From Coleophoma eucalyptorum (taxonomy: Eukaryota; Ascomycota; Leotiomycetes; Helotiales; Dermateaceae), in NCBI GenBank assembly GCA_026120035.1, contig JALRME010000005.1, positions 1,488,001 to 1,552,000 of the forward strand: a DNA stretch of 64,000 nt, read 5' to 3'. Positions 11,650-22,559 of this stretch are shown piece by piece. The first letter of the stretch is position 1, and each line of letters starts with the position of its first letter. The notes beneath the pieces were generated by a model. That model had not been told where the DNA came from, did no database searches, and saw nothing but the letters and a program-made list of their open reading frames with translations. The translations under genes and the position numbers were made by a program.

Positions 11650-14600
11650 CTTGAAGAGATTACTCTCGGAGAAGATATTTTCTAGAATATTCTTCTACTT
11701 GAGATTCGGAGAAGCGAGATGAGGATAAAGATGCAATATCTCCTGTACCATCAAGGCGTCTTATACAACTCCTTCGCGTTGAAAGTCCTGCCACATCCCA
11801 GTAATCCAGGAGTTTAGTCCAGGCAGCATTGTCCTGGGCCTCAGTTGTATGTCTGCAAGCAGTCATCGAGAGATACGGAAGTGTTGTCCAACAGCCCCGG
11901 TGGTTGTGTGAATGCTCGAGACTACCTTGGGACAGCCGGAAGCAGGCCACAATGAATTGGTTGAATGGATCTCTGCTCAGCATCAGTGAGCGGCGGATGA
12001 GCACTGTTTGGATGGAAAGCTCCAGCAAATCCCGACTATTGAATTTTGCTTTGATCGGCCCAGCCACAAAGTCTGCTTAAGAATAAGCATGAACTTGGAC
12101 TTACTGCAACAGATCCAAGGGCAAGGCTATTTTTCTGCTTCAGGAACAAGTAAACGGGGACTTATTCTTAGCCAGTTTTAGCGAGAGGAAATGTTCGGAG
12201 ATTTGGTGATCTGGAGGCGTCGTGGAGTTGCGCTTAAGTGCCTGATGCAATTAAGATCATACTAAGCAGCGTCATTGCCGTGACTTGGGCAGCACAATCT
12301 GAATTAGTAATGCAAGGGCCTATTGAGCAATCTCTGGAGACAGATTCATGCTGCTGTCGTCCTATTTCTACGATCAAGCTTATGTTTCTTAACTAGCAAG
12401 TCGAGTTTGGTAGTTTGTGGTATGTGGTGGATCTGGATAAATAGAGTACTCCATGATTACGTTCTCATGAATACTTCGCACTGCCACCTTCCAGAAATCA
12501 CGATGATGTGGGAGGTCAAGAGTCGAGAGTCCAGAATCCCCGAAAAGAACAAAGTGATTCCAGGGGCGAGTGCAACAGGCACATGACTTGAGAAATATTT
12601 TCAACAAAGTTGGCTGGATTTGTGAGATGTGAAGTTGGTAGGCTGTACAGAACCTAGTGGGCTGTACAGAACTTAGAGGGTTGACCCGAGCGGCATCTGC
12701 CCTCCCGGCATGATGGCACAAGATAACAAACCCTCCAAACAGCCACTGCCTATCAATGAAAAGAACAGGCTTTGGCAGTCTAGAAGTGAAGAAATGCTCC
12801 AACCTCAAAGTTCCGAGGCAAGAAACACGTGACCATGTCGCAAACGGCTCGTCCTGTTGTGTTGCACCTTCTAGCCCAAAAGACATTCATCCGCTCGGAC
12901 GAGACAATGATCGACAGTAGACCAATTAGTCGGGAAAGCCCGTTTCAGATGCATCCGGCAGCGTGTATCTAATCTTGGAGAAGCAGCCAGCATCTAGCCT
13001 GCCCTGGCGCTCCAGCATATCCCACTCCAAGTATCCCATACGCCTTCACAGACCGCCACGGTAAATGCGGATGCTGAATTCCAGCATTGTTATGTTATCT
13101 AACGTCCGTAAACATAATTTCGTAACTCGGTACCTTGCTCTTTTTAGCTCTTCATATGCTGCATTGGTGCATTGCTGTGCGATCACTATCCGCGGGTACT
13201 CCCAGACGGATTTAAGCGTGAGGGCAGATAAAGCGCGCTCTTCCATTTCAATAAGATATCCTCTGCTTTGGGATCAGTGACTAGGCTTATCAACTCGAAA
13301 GAAGGAGAATGTTGATTGCGTGTGTTGTAAAGGCCCGGGACCTCGAACTTGGAAAACAGATTCTTCCCATCACGGTAAGCAGCTAGTGATCCGTGCCGGT
13401 TAAACGATTTCTTTTAAATAAAAGTTAGGTCTCAGAAGAAAGAGATCTTGTGGTTGATGTTTGTGAAGCTGGTTTGGTGAGGGTACGGAATTGTGGTCTG
13501 CATTTGCTGGTGGTGTCAAGCCCGCTTGTTTGCGAGCCGAGCCGAGCGATGTATATCAGGGGTCATTTCGCTCAACATCATCCCAATTAGTAGAATTTCA
13601 TCCCAAGCCTGTGATGTGAGTTAGTCACATCCTTCCTTACGTAATACTAGAGAGTTGTAACTTAAGTTAACCTATACGGGCCTACTAACCTACTACCTTC
13701 ATAATCACTATTTGTTTTGGATTTGTTTGATTGTGAGATCTTTAGCACTGGGTCGTCAGGGTAAGTTGAGCTTCTCGGGAATGGGAACTTGCCGTCCGTG
13801 TAATCGTACACATAGCCATTTATTATCTTCCTCCTCCTAAAGAGTAGCTTCAGCTAATTGCTTCTTCTCTTGGCGTTGATGGACATGAGCACAACTCGCC
13901 ATCATCACTAGCGTAAGAGATGGCAACTACTGCACGTCCATCCGGGAGAGTTTTGTTTTGGACTGCTGCTTGATTTTGACCAACCAGACGTAGAGCAGTT
14001 TCGATGGTAACCCTTGGAAAATTTTGGTCTTCATGACAAAGTTTGTGCATGTGTTACAGAAGCGTTGTGAGAGACGAAAGTCGTGTGGCGAGCTGTTGTA
14101 GATTTGGCAAGAGAAAGAAGACCTGTGGAGAATTAAGAAGAAACTGCGTCTTAAATGAAACCCTTTTGCATTATAGCCGTTCAGATCACGATATGCAAAG
14201 CTGGTGAATCCTTGAGCTCTCAAGCACTCAAGGGTATTAAGCTTGTCTGAATTCATACCTAGATGAGTGAAGCTGTCAAGGGTAGAACGTCCTATGCCTT
14301 GACAATAGCACAGTATTACCCAGAGTGGAAAAGGTACTTGCTGAAGAGCGTTTCCCATTATAAAATCTTCAAACCTAAACGCTGAAAGCTGGCAGGGACC
14401 TCGAAGTAGTACAATGGTAAGATGAAACAAGAGACGAAAGAGTGGTGTATGTGACGCAGATGGAAAACCCGTTCTGAGACTAAGTTTCTGATGTGTTGAT
14501 TTCCCACCTTATATCATGCTAAAAGTTGGCCTGTATCGGAATATGGTGCGCTTCCTGTACACATGAACTTTGTAAAAAGAACAATTATTCAGAACGCAAG

Positions 14601-15959
14601 GCCTGAAAGGCGCTCTCACGTGGCTCAGAAGCGCGGGAGGCAGCCGTGAAATACTGGATATGTCAACAAATGTAAGTGACTTAGGTATAATCGTATAAAG
14701 TAATAACTTTACGAAGTGCCAGAGTGTACTTAGTTGTGGGTTCTCGACGCTGATATCCTCAGTGATAGGGAGAGAACAGCCTTAAGATACAACCACAAGG
14801 CCGGAGCCACTTGATGCATTATAAATACGCCAGATCCACCCGAAAGACAACATGTACCCCTCAAAAGTCAATTCGATGACCACGCAATCCACACACTCTG
14901 AGAGGCTGGGAATGAGCAAGTTTTCGGCCGGGCTAACAGCGACCGAGCCATCAAGGTGGGAAGAGGGAGGGTAAAATGCAGTGGCGTGCACTCTAGATGC
15001 TGCGAAGAACCACCTTGTGTTCCCGACCGCCTGGCTAAGAGACCCCGTCCCGTCGTCTTAAGCTTATCTGGACATCTTGACGCCGCCAGCTTGGATTAGG
15101 TGCCTTTAGCTGCGGGAACTGACGTTATTGAGATCACGTGCCATCGCCGTTTTCACCACTTGGAAATTGATGATCGAGAGTGTAGATGCGGACAGAGTAG
15201 GAGACAGATTGCAGCATTCTTGGACAGAATTCTGACAGACAGGCAGACTTTTGAATTGGCTCTGATCTGCCAGACGTGGGGTCGATTACGTTGCAGGACT
15301 GTAATCCAGCAGGAGAGTCGTCATTGTAATGCATGCTTCACGCTTCTTCGTAGGCAAGCACAGAGAGACACAAACACATGTGAAGATGAGAAAGCTAGAT
15401 ATCTATCAGCGCCAGTACAAGTGGAGTGGTAAGCTGAAAAAACCGCCACCAAGAAGGCAGCCGCAGCAGCAACCGAAAGGCATCAGAGGAAGTTAGAAGA
15501 AGGTAGAAGCAGGAATAGGAGCAGAAGCCGAAAGAGAAGCAGAAGCAGAAGCACAGAGCACCAAGTAGAAGCACCAAGCCAGAAAGCACATGCGTGAGTG
15601 ACATTTGCGTTGTTGCGGATGTAGTTCTAGCCACACCAGCTGAAGAAGCGAGCTGGCATGTTGGCCGCTGATTTGCTGATATGTCATTCCCCTGCACCAG
15701 ACTGGGTACGTCATCCATCAACGCCACAGTTGGACTTGAGCTTCATGTTGCCCCTCACTGCTGGGCCCTGCTGTCTTCTCGCGCACTTGGAAACCTTGCC
15801 TCGCAACACCTTCACGCTACTTTCCCACCAATTCTCAACTTTAACTTCCCCTACAAAAGCATCTTCTCCCCTTTCTTCCCCTTCACCTTTTTGTGCTCAC
15901 ACATCTAACATTTCAGAATTTATTACCAGCCCATCCCACCCTATCAAAAATCCCTCAAA
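11650..15959. other. Gene-poor stretch of 4.3 kb
   Basis: I find no gene I can support. The left end is the promoter of the secreted repeat protein. An imperfect direct repeat of about 20 bp containing GGCTGTACAGAAC lies at 12641-12679. A minus-strand open frame of 167 codons at 13927-14430 has no recognised motif and unconvincing composition. From about 15830 the sequence is C/T-rich and is the 5' leader of the VIP1 gene. A CTAAC..CAG element at 15906-15916 could be the end of a 5' UTR intron. Confidence 0.5.
15488..15596. repeat. AGAAGC-type purine repeat
   Basis: Degenerate repeats of AGAAGC and related hexamers over about 110 bp, 360-470 bp upstream of the VIP1 start. It is purine-only on the plus strand and pyrimidine-only on the other. 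It could be a simple microsatellite or an upstream promoter element. Confidence 0.7.
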
Positions 15960-17759
15960 ATGTCTGCCAGCACCGTTCACGTCAAGAATATCTCTGCCCA
16001 GACTGGCGAGAAGGAGGTGAAAGACTTCTTCAGCTTCTGGTAAGCCAACCAATCTCCCTCTTCCATCCGCTTTCCCCGACAAGCTGGTCTCTCTCTGCTC
16101 GATTCATCGTAGTGTTTGCCAGTGCTCAGGGAGCTCAGGCGGTCACGATCGAAACCATTGAGCCCCCCCCGGCACTTTGCTACGGGTGGTGATAGCTCTA
16201 GTATTTGGGCAGCAAAACCTACAGTTGCTAACTTTCTTTCCTCTAGTGGTAAAATCACCGATCTCAAGATCACCCCCGCCGGCGAAACTCAAGATGCCAC
16301 TGTCACCTTCGAGAAGGAGACTGCTGCAAAGACAGCTCTATTGCTCGATAACACCCAACTCGGCTCCACTCACGTCAAGGTAACCAGCGCCACTGGCGAT
16401 AACGAAGATGATGGCAGCCACTTCACCACCAATGCCGAGCGAGACAGCGACGAGATCACACAAGAAGAGAAGCCACGAAGCCGTATTATTGCAGAGTATC
16501 TTGCTCACGGATACGTTATCGGTGATACCGCAGCTCAACGAGCCATTGACCTTGACTCTAAGCACGGTATCTCGACTCGATTCCTCAGCACCTTGAAGAA
16601 CATTGATGCTAAATACCACCCAACCGACAAGGCCAAGGCAGTTGACCAGAGCTACGGTGTCACGGCCAAGGCCAACAACCTCTTGACTGGTCTCACTTCA
16701 TACTATGAGAAGGCAGCCGGAACCCCAACTGGCCAGAAGCTAGTCAACTTCTACACCCAAACCTCCCGACAGGTTCAAGATATCCACACCGAAGCTCGAC
16801 GATTGGCAGATATTAAGAAGCAGGAGGGAAGTTCTTGTAAGTGTGGTTCAGATTCGGAGCATTGTGATTGTGCACCTGGAACGTGCAGTTGTTCAAGCTG
16901 TGCCAAGTCCGACGTGAAGACGATTCCAGGAACTAACAAGACCGTTTGCAAATGCGGCGGAGCTGAGAAAGAGTGCCCTTGTCCTTCCGGTCAGTGTGCA
17001 TGTGGTGGATGTTCCAAGTCCGACGTCAAACCGGTTGCTGGATCGGATAAAACCACTTGCGGATGTGGTGGTAACACCAAGATCTGCGGATGTATGCCAG
17101 GAAAATGTTCGTGTGGATCCTGCCCCAAGGCATCGATGAAGGTCGATACTTCCACTGGAAAGACTACCTGCAACTGCGCCGGATCAACGGAATCTTGCCC
17201 ATGTGAACCTGGAAAGTGTGCTTGTGGTGGTTGCGCCAAAGCTTCCATGAAGGTCAACAGCTCGACTGGAAAGACGACGTGCAGCTGTGGCGGATCAACA
17301 GCTTCCTGCCCTTGCGAGCCAGGAAAGTGTGCTTGTGGCGATTGCGCTAAATCATCCATGAAGGTTGAACATACCGGCAAGACTACCTGTGCTTGTGGTG
17401 GATCGACGAAAAGCTGCCCTTGTCCCCCAGGAAAATGCGCTTGCAACAATTGCGCCAAGGCCGAGACCGAAGCTGTTCCTGGCACTGACAAGACCAAGTG
17501 CAAGTGCGGTGGTGACGACAAGACCTGCGCCTGTGAATCTGGAAAATGCGCCTGCTCTGGCTGCACAAAGTAGAATGGATCCTGCACACACTGGACTTGG
17601 TGTTGACTTTCATTTCTGTATTAATACTTGCGTTGTTTTTATGCTAACGTTTTGCTTTCTGTTTTTTCAGCTGCTCCTGTCTCTTCTGCGACTGATTCTA
17701 CTGCTGTTCCTGCCGAAACTGCAAAGGTTGCTCCTCTTGAGAAGACAACCCTTGCTTGA
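15960..17759 (+). CDS. vip1: VIP1-type RRM protein with alternative metallothionein-like C-terminus
   Basis: Exon 1 is 15960-16039. Intron 16040-16246 is 207 nt and ends TTGCTAAC..CTAG; exon 2 begins at 16247. Residues 4 to about 80 form an RNA recognition motif (VHVKNIS as RNP2-like, ATVTFEKE as RNP1-like). The conserved VIP1 body follows (SRIIAEYLAHGYVIGDTAAQ, then HGISTRFL) and ends DIHTEARRLADIKKQEGSS. From here two products are possible. Short form: consensus donor GTAAGT at 16837 spliced to 17671 (TGCTAAC branch, long pyrimidine tract, CAG), adding SAPVSSATDSTAVP and ending EKTTLA with TGA at 17757-17759; this gives 252 residues, the usual family length. Long form: reading on to the TAG at 17571-17573 adds seven Cys-rich repeats for 468 residues. 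Splicing is inferred from sequence only. S. pombe vip1 is a cytosolic RRM protein of unclear role. Confidence 0.9.
16836..17573 (+). other. Seven tandem metallothionein-like Cys repeats inside the alternative VIP1 intron
   Basis: In-frame continuation of VIP1 exon 2, residues 224-468 of the long form. Seven repeats of about 37 residues each carry seven cysteines spaced C-x-C-x6-C-x-C-x4-C-x-C-x2-C, 49 Cys in 245 residues. The spacing is one residue longer in two gaps than the copper metallothionein of Neurospora crassa (C-x-C-x5-C-x-C-x3-C-x-C-x2-C, from memory). Linkers carry GKTTC- and AKASMKV-like phrases, and no His or aromatic residue falls within the Cys blocks except one His in the first. 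Expected role: binding Cu(I) or other soft metals. The region lies wholly inside the 834-nt intron 16837-17670 of the short form. Confidence 0.85.
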
Positions 17760-18326
17760 TTACTTGGCGTTGCTTTCTGATGGACGGGAAAATGGAATGA
17801 CGGAAAGGATGGATGGGTTATGGGAGAGGAGTTCCTCTGTAAATAGCGAGTCTGTTGTTGCTCTGCGCTGCGCTGCGTTGCTTTGTTTGCACTGTTAACT
17901 ACGAAAAGCTCTTAGGAGGTAGAAATAAACACCTTCGCTTGATATTTTTGTCCTGTCCTCGCTTGCTGCTCGTTCGACCGTAAATACCCTACCCATGTGC
18001 TATGAAAATGAAAATGAACTTCATCAATTGAAGCAACGCGGCAGAGTGATTTGAGGAGACATAAAATGCCAGGTTTAGGACTACGGGTAGAATCGTAAGT
18101 TATGCCTTCGAGGTTTACTGGCAACTCCCGATTTACAAGAGCGAGGAATGAAGAGGGAAGTTTTGGGTTTTATCATCGTGGAATCATTTCAATTCTCTTC
18201 ATATCCTCGCCATTATCAATGAACGAGATATGGTTGTATCTTTTCTCCGGTGGGAGAAAGAAGCTCTATTGTACAAATACCGGGCTACGAGTAGCCCTCC
18301 GCCCCATGATCTTAGCCATCTTGCTT
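17760..18326. other. Convergent intergenic region
   Basis: 567 bp between the VIP1 3' end and the small minus-strand gene. No supported coding frame; it holds the two 3' untranslated regions. Confidence 0.5.
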
Positions 18327-18640
18327 TTACTTGTCACTGGCATTCGCGGGATGGTTAACCGTCTTACTCGTCACATCCTTGACGTGTTGGTCCAGAGGAC
18401 CTCCTGGGTTTGAGGAAAGTGCCTGTTTCTCCATATTAGTCGCTATTACAGATCTAATCTCATCATATCTGAAGCTAGACTTGAAGGACCCGAGAGATCG
18501 CATACCTCCAGTTGTGACTTGTTGGTCTCTTTGTTTGAGCTTGAATCATTCACACCATGACCGTCGGATGGGGGATCATGGAGTTGCTTTCCGGATTGAG
18601 TCTCGGGTGGTGGGGACTGGCGACCTTCTTGGGAAGACAT
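18327..18640 (-). CDS. Small conserved fungal protein, hydrophilic, function unknown
   Basis: Two exons, 18640-18506 and 18422-18327, with an intron of 83 nt (donor GTATGC, acceptor AACAG), encode 76 residues. The start reads MSSQEGRQSPPPETQSGKQ and continues with HDPPSDGHGV; the junction gives KSQLEALSSNPGGPLD, and the end is NHPANASDK. This layout (PPPE..SG, HDPP..G.GV, a short Lys/Glu helix, LSSNP.GPL) is that of small, Pro/Ser-rich, probably disordered ascomycete proteins seen as hypothetical proteins in many genomes; that recollection is from memory. There is no signal peptide or membrane segment. The unspliced frame runs 64 codons and stops inside the intron. Confidence 0.7.
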
Positions 18641-19429
18641 AATGAGTGTTCTGGTGGTTTTTGATTTGAGGATTACTGTTGAGGAACGTTAGCCTTTTAA
18701 AATTGTGTGATAACACGTGAAGGGTTTCTAAGTAAAGAAAGCTTGGGAAACATGTTGATATGCTGCAATTGGCAAGGCATGTAAGGGAGATAGATGCATA
18801 TATATATATACCTTGAGCGGATGAAAGTTGACGATTGTGGTGAAGGTGAATTGGTCTGAATTGAGAAGGGATGGAAAAGCCAGAGGATGATTTATAGGAA
18901 GAGAGAGGCAAGAATAGCTTGTTGAGCAGATGCAAGAGGCTAAAGCCCCACCACCCCTCCTCATTATCTCATAACTCCATGACATCACATCCCATCCGGA
19001 CTGCTGGCGACCGATGATGATGATCTGATAGAGAATTGAAGCCTTGCCGATAAGGCTGAAAGTAATGGAACCTGAGTAGTCAGGTAGTCTATTTCACGTG
19101 ATGGCACAAGCCACCTTACCTAAAAGGACATCACCTGACCGTGAATCCCCAGACCATCCTAATGTCAGTTTGGCATGTTTGCATTCCATTGGCTGACCTC
19201 CCTATTGCGTCCTGGTCAACTCCCAAACGTGATACAAACATCAGTCCAGCGTTTACTTGTTTACGTCCAAACGTCTCGGTTCGAAAAGAAGAAGAAAAAC
19301 ATCGGGCTAAATCTGGAACCGCAGCCCCCTTTCTTCATAGTCAACACCTTCCTTCCTTCCTTACGACGAATTACTCCTGTTGTGAGGGCACTGCGAGACT
19401 TCAAGTCAGACAGTCAGACACTCTTCGCC
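18641..19429. other. Divergent promoter region with short TA repeat
   Basis: 789 bp between the small minus-strand gene and the coiled-coil gene. A TA dinucleotide run lies at about 18798-18811. Bases 19290-19400 are rich in C and T and look like the leader of the plus-strand gene. No coding frame is supported. Confidence 0.5.
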
Positions 19430-20646
19430 ATGGCTCCGGACCTGAATTCAGTCCCCCCCTCGCCTCGACCCCTAGCATCTTCACCTCAACCCTTACCAGG
19501 AACCGGAAACTCTCGAAACCCCTCCAGACGCACATCCACGCAAGCTGCTCCGCCAATCCTACCTCTCTCTCCCTCTCTGAATATCTTACCTTCGAATCAA
19601 TCTACTGTGAATCAAGCTGTCTCGCCCCCTCTCGCTTCTCCCAGCTTCTTGCCTGCGAACATGGCGACTGTGACCGCTGGTGGTGACAATTCTGGTGTGG
19701 GAACAGGTCCTGGTCCGCTGAGACATCCACGACCATTGACAGCGGCCGACTTGCACCTGCAGTTGGAGAAGGAACAAGAGGCAGTGGTGAGTATAGGATA
19801 CTGGTAACACAAGTGTAAGACTGATGGCAATAGGTTAATCGCCTCACTCGCGAATTATCCATGCTGCGAGCTGCTCAGAATGCATCGGTTGTGTCGAATG
19901 CTTCCTCCACTTCGACTGGCTTGCCAGAACAGAACGATACCAACCACCTCGTCTCTGGCCCTTCACATCCGGTCCCTGCGCAACGAAGACACCACCGTTC
20001 CTCCTCCAGCACAAGCACACGGAGTATTTCCGGCACTTCGGCGAGCCTCAGCACAGTTGGGGGAGTTGCGGGCAGTATAGCACCATCCACAACGGCCGAT
20101 CGCCATAGTAGAGGAGCATTGCCCCGCCAGGATTCGATTCCTCAATCTACAAGCATGAGCCGTCAAAATTCCATGACTTCCTCACGACGATCAGGTGCTT
20201 CAAGTCCTGTGCCATTCGGCTCTGCTCAGAGTTCCTACCAACATCCCGACCACTTCCCCCACTACTATTCACAACGCCCAGGAATATCTCAGCACCTATC
20301 TGCTACCCATGCCAATCTTCCGACCATGGCAAATACCAATCCTGACTCGAGAAGCCGGAGAGAATCTATGACACAAGTACCTACCACGGGTCGCTACGAG
20401 GAGACTGCATATCACCGCAACGAACTGGAATCTGTGAAGCGGGAGAATGAAGCCCTGAAGCGGAAAATCAGGGAACTAGAGCGTACATTACGGACGAGGA
20501 GACAGAGTGATGCTAGTTTGTCTGCCAGCATCAGGGATCGAAGCGAGAGCGTCAGTACAACTGCGAGTGGGGTAGGCCGGGGTAGAGATAAGGATGATGA
20601 TGTTGTTGGCGTAGGGGAAAGTGCTAGCTCCGGACGTCTAAGATAA
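19430..20646 (+). CDS. Ser/Pro-rich coiled-coil protein, conserved in fungi, function unknown
   Basis: Two exons, 19430-19786 and 19834-20646, joined in phase 0, encode 389 residues. The ATG at 19430 (MAPDLNSVPPSPRP) follows a typical leader; an in-frame extension upstream is not needed. The N-terminal 90 residues are disordered (SPSLNILPSNQS, then SPPLASPSFLPANM). A short helix across the intron (LTAADLHLQLEKEQEA, then VNRLTRELSML) may form a first coiled coil. A Ser-rich middle carries arginine-rich patches (QRRHHRSSSS). The C-terminus has a clear heptad segment, ESVKRENEALKRKIRELERT, at about residues 320-345. There is no enzyme motif or membrane helix. It is possibly a scaffold or regulatory protein; that is inference only. 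Confidence 0.8.
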
Positions 20647-21718
20647 ATCGTCCTTCTCAGCACCACTTCGGTGCTTTTCTTTACACTATTTACGACACAA
20701 GGGATGGCAAGGATGGGAGTATTAGCGACCAGATGTTATTGATGATGAAAATGAAAAGTTATGACAAGCAACTCTTGGGGATGTATTCGTTGCTCTGTGG
20801 GTGATTTCATGGAAAGAAGATGACGCCAGATTCTCGTCGCTTGACTTAGCCAGGGGCGTTCGGCGGGTTTTTCATTCAGGCTACCTTCCACAAGGCAATA
20901 GTTATCGATCATATCATTCGCACCAGGGCGTGGAATGATGAATACTGTATCATATTTCTTCTAAAACGCAATGAATAGGGAGGGACGTAATGTCCCCTCG
21001 AAGTTTGACTCAAAGCCTCTAAGCAGCCCCAGAAGCATATATCTGAAATTCAATACCACCTCACAAGAATCCCACTTACTCTTATAACCCTAAGACCAAC
21101 CTCCATATCCGCTAAAAGCCAAATAAATAAATAAAACACTGTACGTCCCTCATCGGACCGGCCGGCAACTTAGTCCTTCACCCCGCCCCCAAATAGTCCA
21201 CATCCCACAAATGTGACGGAGCTAATCTGCAACACATTCCCAAAATCGCACCCATTCCGCCCAACCCTCATACTTGGTTCTTGGCAATGCGATTGTCATA
21301 AGCTTCGCTGCCGGGCTCAACACCTTAAACCAGCATACCAGTGAAGACATAATCAGTGGTGGGACTGCAGGCGGATAAGATTGCGGGGCGTTGGCTACTG
21401 TATATGCTACAAGTATGGAAGGCAGGGAGGCGGAAAGAGGGGGAGAGGGTAAGGCTTGGCGAGGGGTAGAATCCTATGCGGGGGATTTGGTTTGTGGGAA
21501 TCTTCTAGGTTGCGCGAGGGGGAGGAGGGGAAAGGAGAAGGAGGGGCAGGTTGATGGAAGATGGTTTGAGCGAATTAAACGGTCTTCCATCTTATCTGTC
21601 TGCGTTAGTCGGTTGGAATCCAAGCGGTTGTAGAGCTTCTGCTTCTTTTTATCCGGCAGGGTTCGCCATGCATGTTGCCAACAGCCTGGGAACCAAACAA
21701 CGAAGCCTGTACCCGCCG

Positions 21719-21829
21719 TCAAAATACTTTCTGCCCTGATGTGAAGTACTCTGTGTTTTGCATTGGAATGATGGTACTTTCTGCGGGGTTTGCCCTCCCG
21801 TCCAGGACTTTCTGGGCCTTTTCACTCAT
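21719..21829 (-). CDS. Possible first exon of an unidentified small gene
   Basis: A 36-codon open frame beginning MSEKAQKVLDGR and continuing with IIPMQNTEYFTSGQ. Third codon positions are mostly G or C, as in the real exons of this window. The frame could leave through a weak donor (GTATTT) to an acceptor 42 nt further on. I cannot join it convincingly to the coding-like pieces near 21180-21350. Family unknown. It may be chance. Confidence 0.2.
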   Translation of the reverse strand: MSEKAQKVLDGRANPAESTIIPMQNTEYFTSGQKVF

Positions 21830-22533
21830 CTTGGGTCTGGCGGATGTCCCGCCGTCGCTTTCGCTCGCAAAGGCCTTCTATCCTCCACCTTCCTGCTCAA
21901 GTGAGTACCCTTTGTTCTCGCTTTGACAGTCTGTTGGGGGAATATTTGGATGCATACTAATTGGAATAGAGACCTTTTGGACTTTCTAATGGGCGTTGGA
22001 TATGATGAGAAGAGCGTGGAGATGAAGGAGAGACTACAGCAAGGAAGAACTCTTTTTGGTAGTGAAAGATTTTGAAAGGAAAAAAGAGAGTGCGACTGAG
22101 GTGAGTGGTTTAAGATGGTCGGAGCTCTTGTTGTGTTTCAGTATAGGCACTAAGCGAGCAGGGAATGGAGACTTATAGCTTCTGTGTAACTCTAACTTCC
22201 ACAAAATTGATACGTCGACATATTTTCCTCGTGAAAAGGTCATTTAGAGCGTAATAGTGCCACGAAACAAATTGTCCACTACTGACAACCTCGTTGCTGA
22301 GAAGGCCGGGGCATTTTTCGTCGAATGCGTTTAAGAGCCAGCTCGCTTAACTTTTTGTTCGCTGTCGTCACAACCTAGTCGTTTTCTTCTGGTGTCTGAA
22401 GACCCAAAGGGATTCGCTCCCACAAGAAATAGAATAGTTAATTTTTTTCCCTTTGTGGAGTGGTCACAGTCTGCAAGAGATGCATGGTAATACAGGATTT
22501 CGATGTAATTATGGAGTTATACTCATAACACTA

Positions 22534-22559
22534 GCAAGCAAGCAAGCAAGCAAGCAAGC
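22534..22559. repeat. GCAA tetranucleotide microsatellite
   Basis: About six and a half perfect copies of a GCAA/AAGC tetranucleotide. No other structure is seen around it. Confidence 0.9.

Noticed and set aside
12389..12886. 165-codon minus-strand frame
   Set aside because: No recognisable motif; it overlaps a small direct repeat and lacks coding character.
13927..14430. 167-codon minus-strand frame in the gene-poor stretch
   Set aside because: No family motif, no clear promoter or splice structure and no coding bias I can see.
16991..17587. 198-codon minus-strand frame over the Cys repeats
   Set aside because: Antisense shadow of the repeated Cys codons; its composition only mirrors the plus strand.
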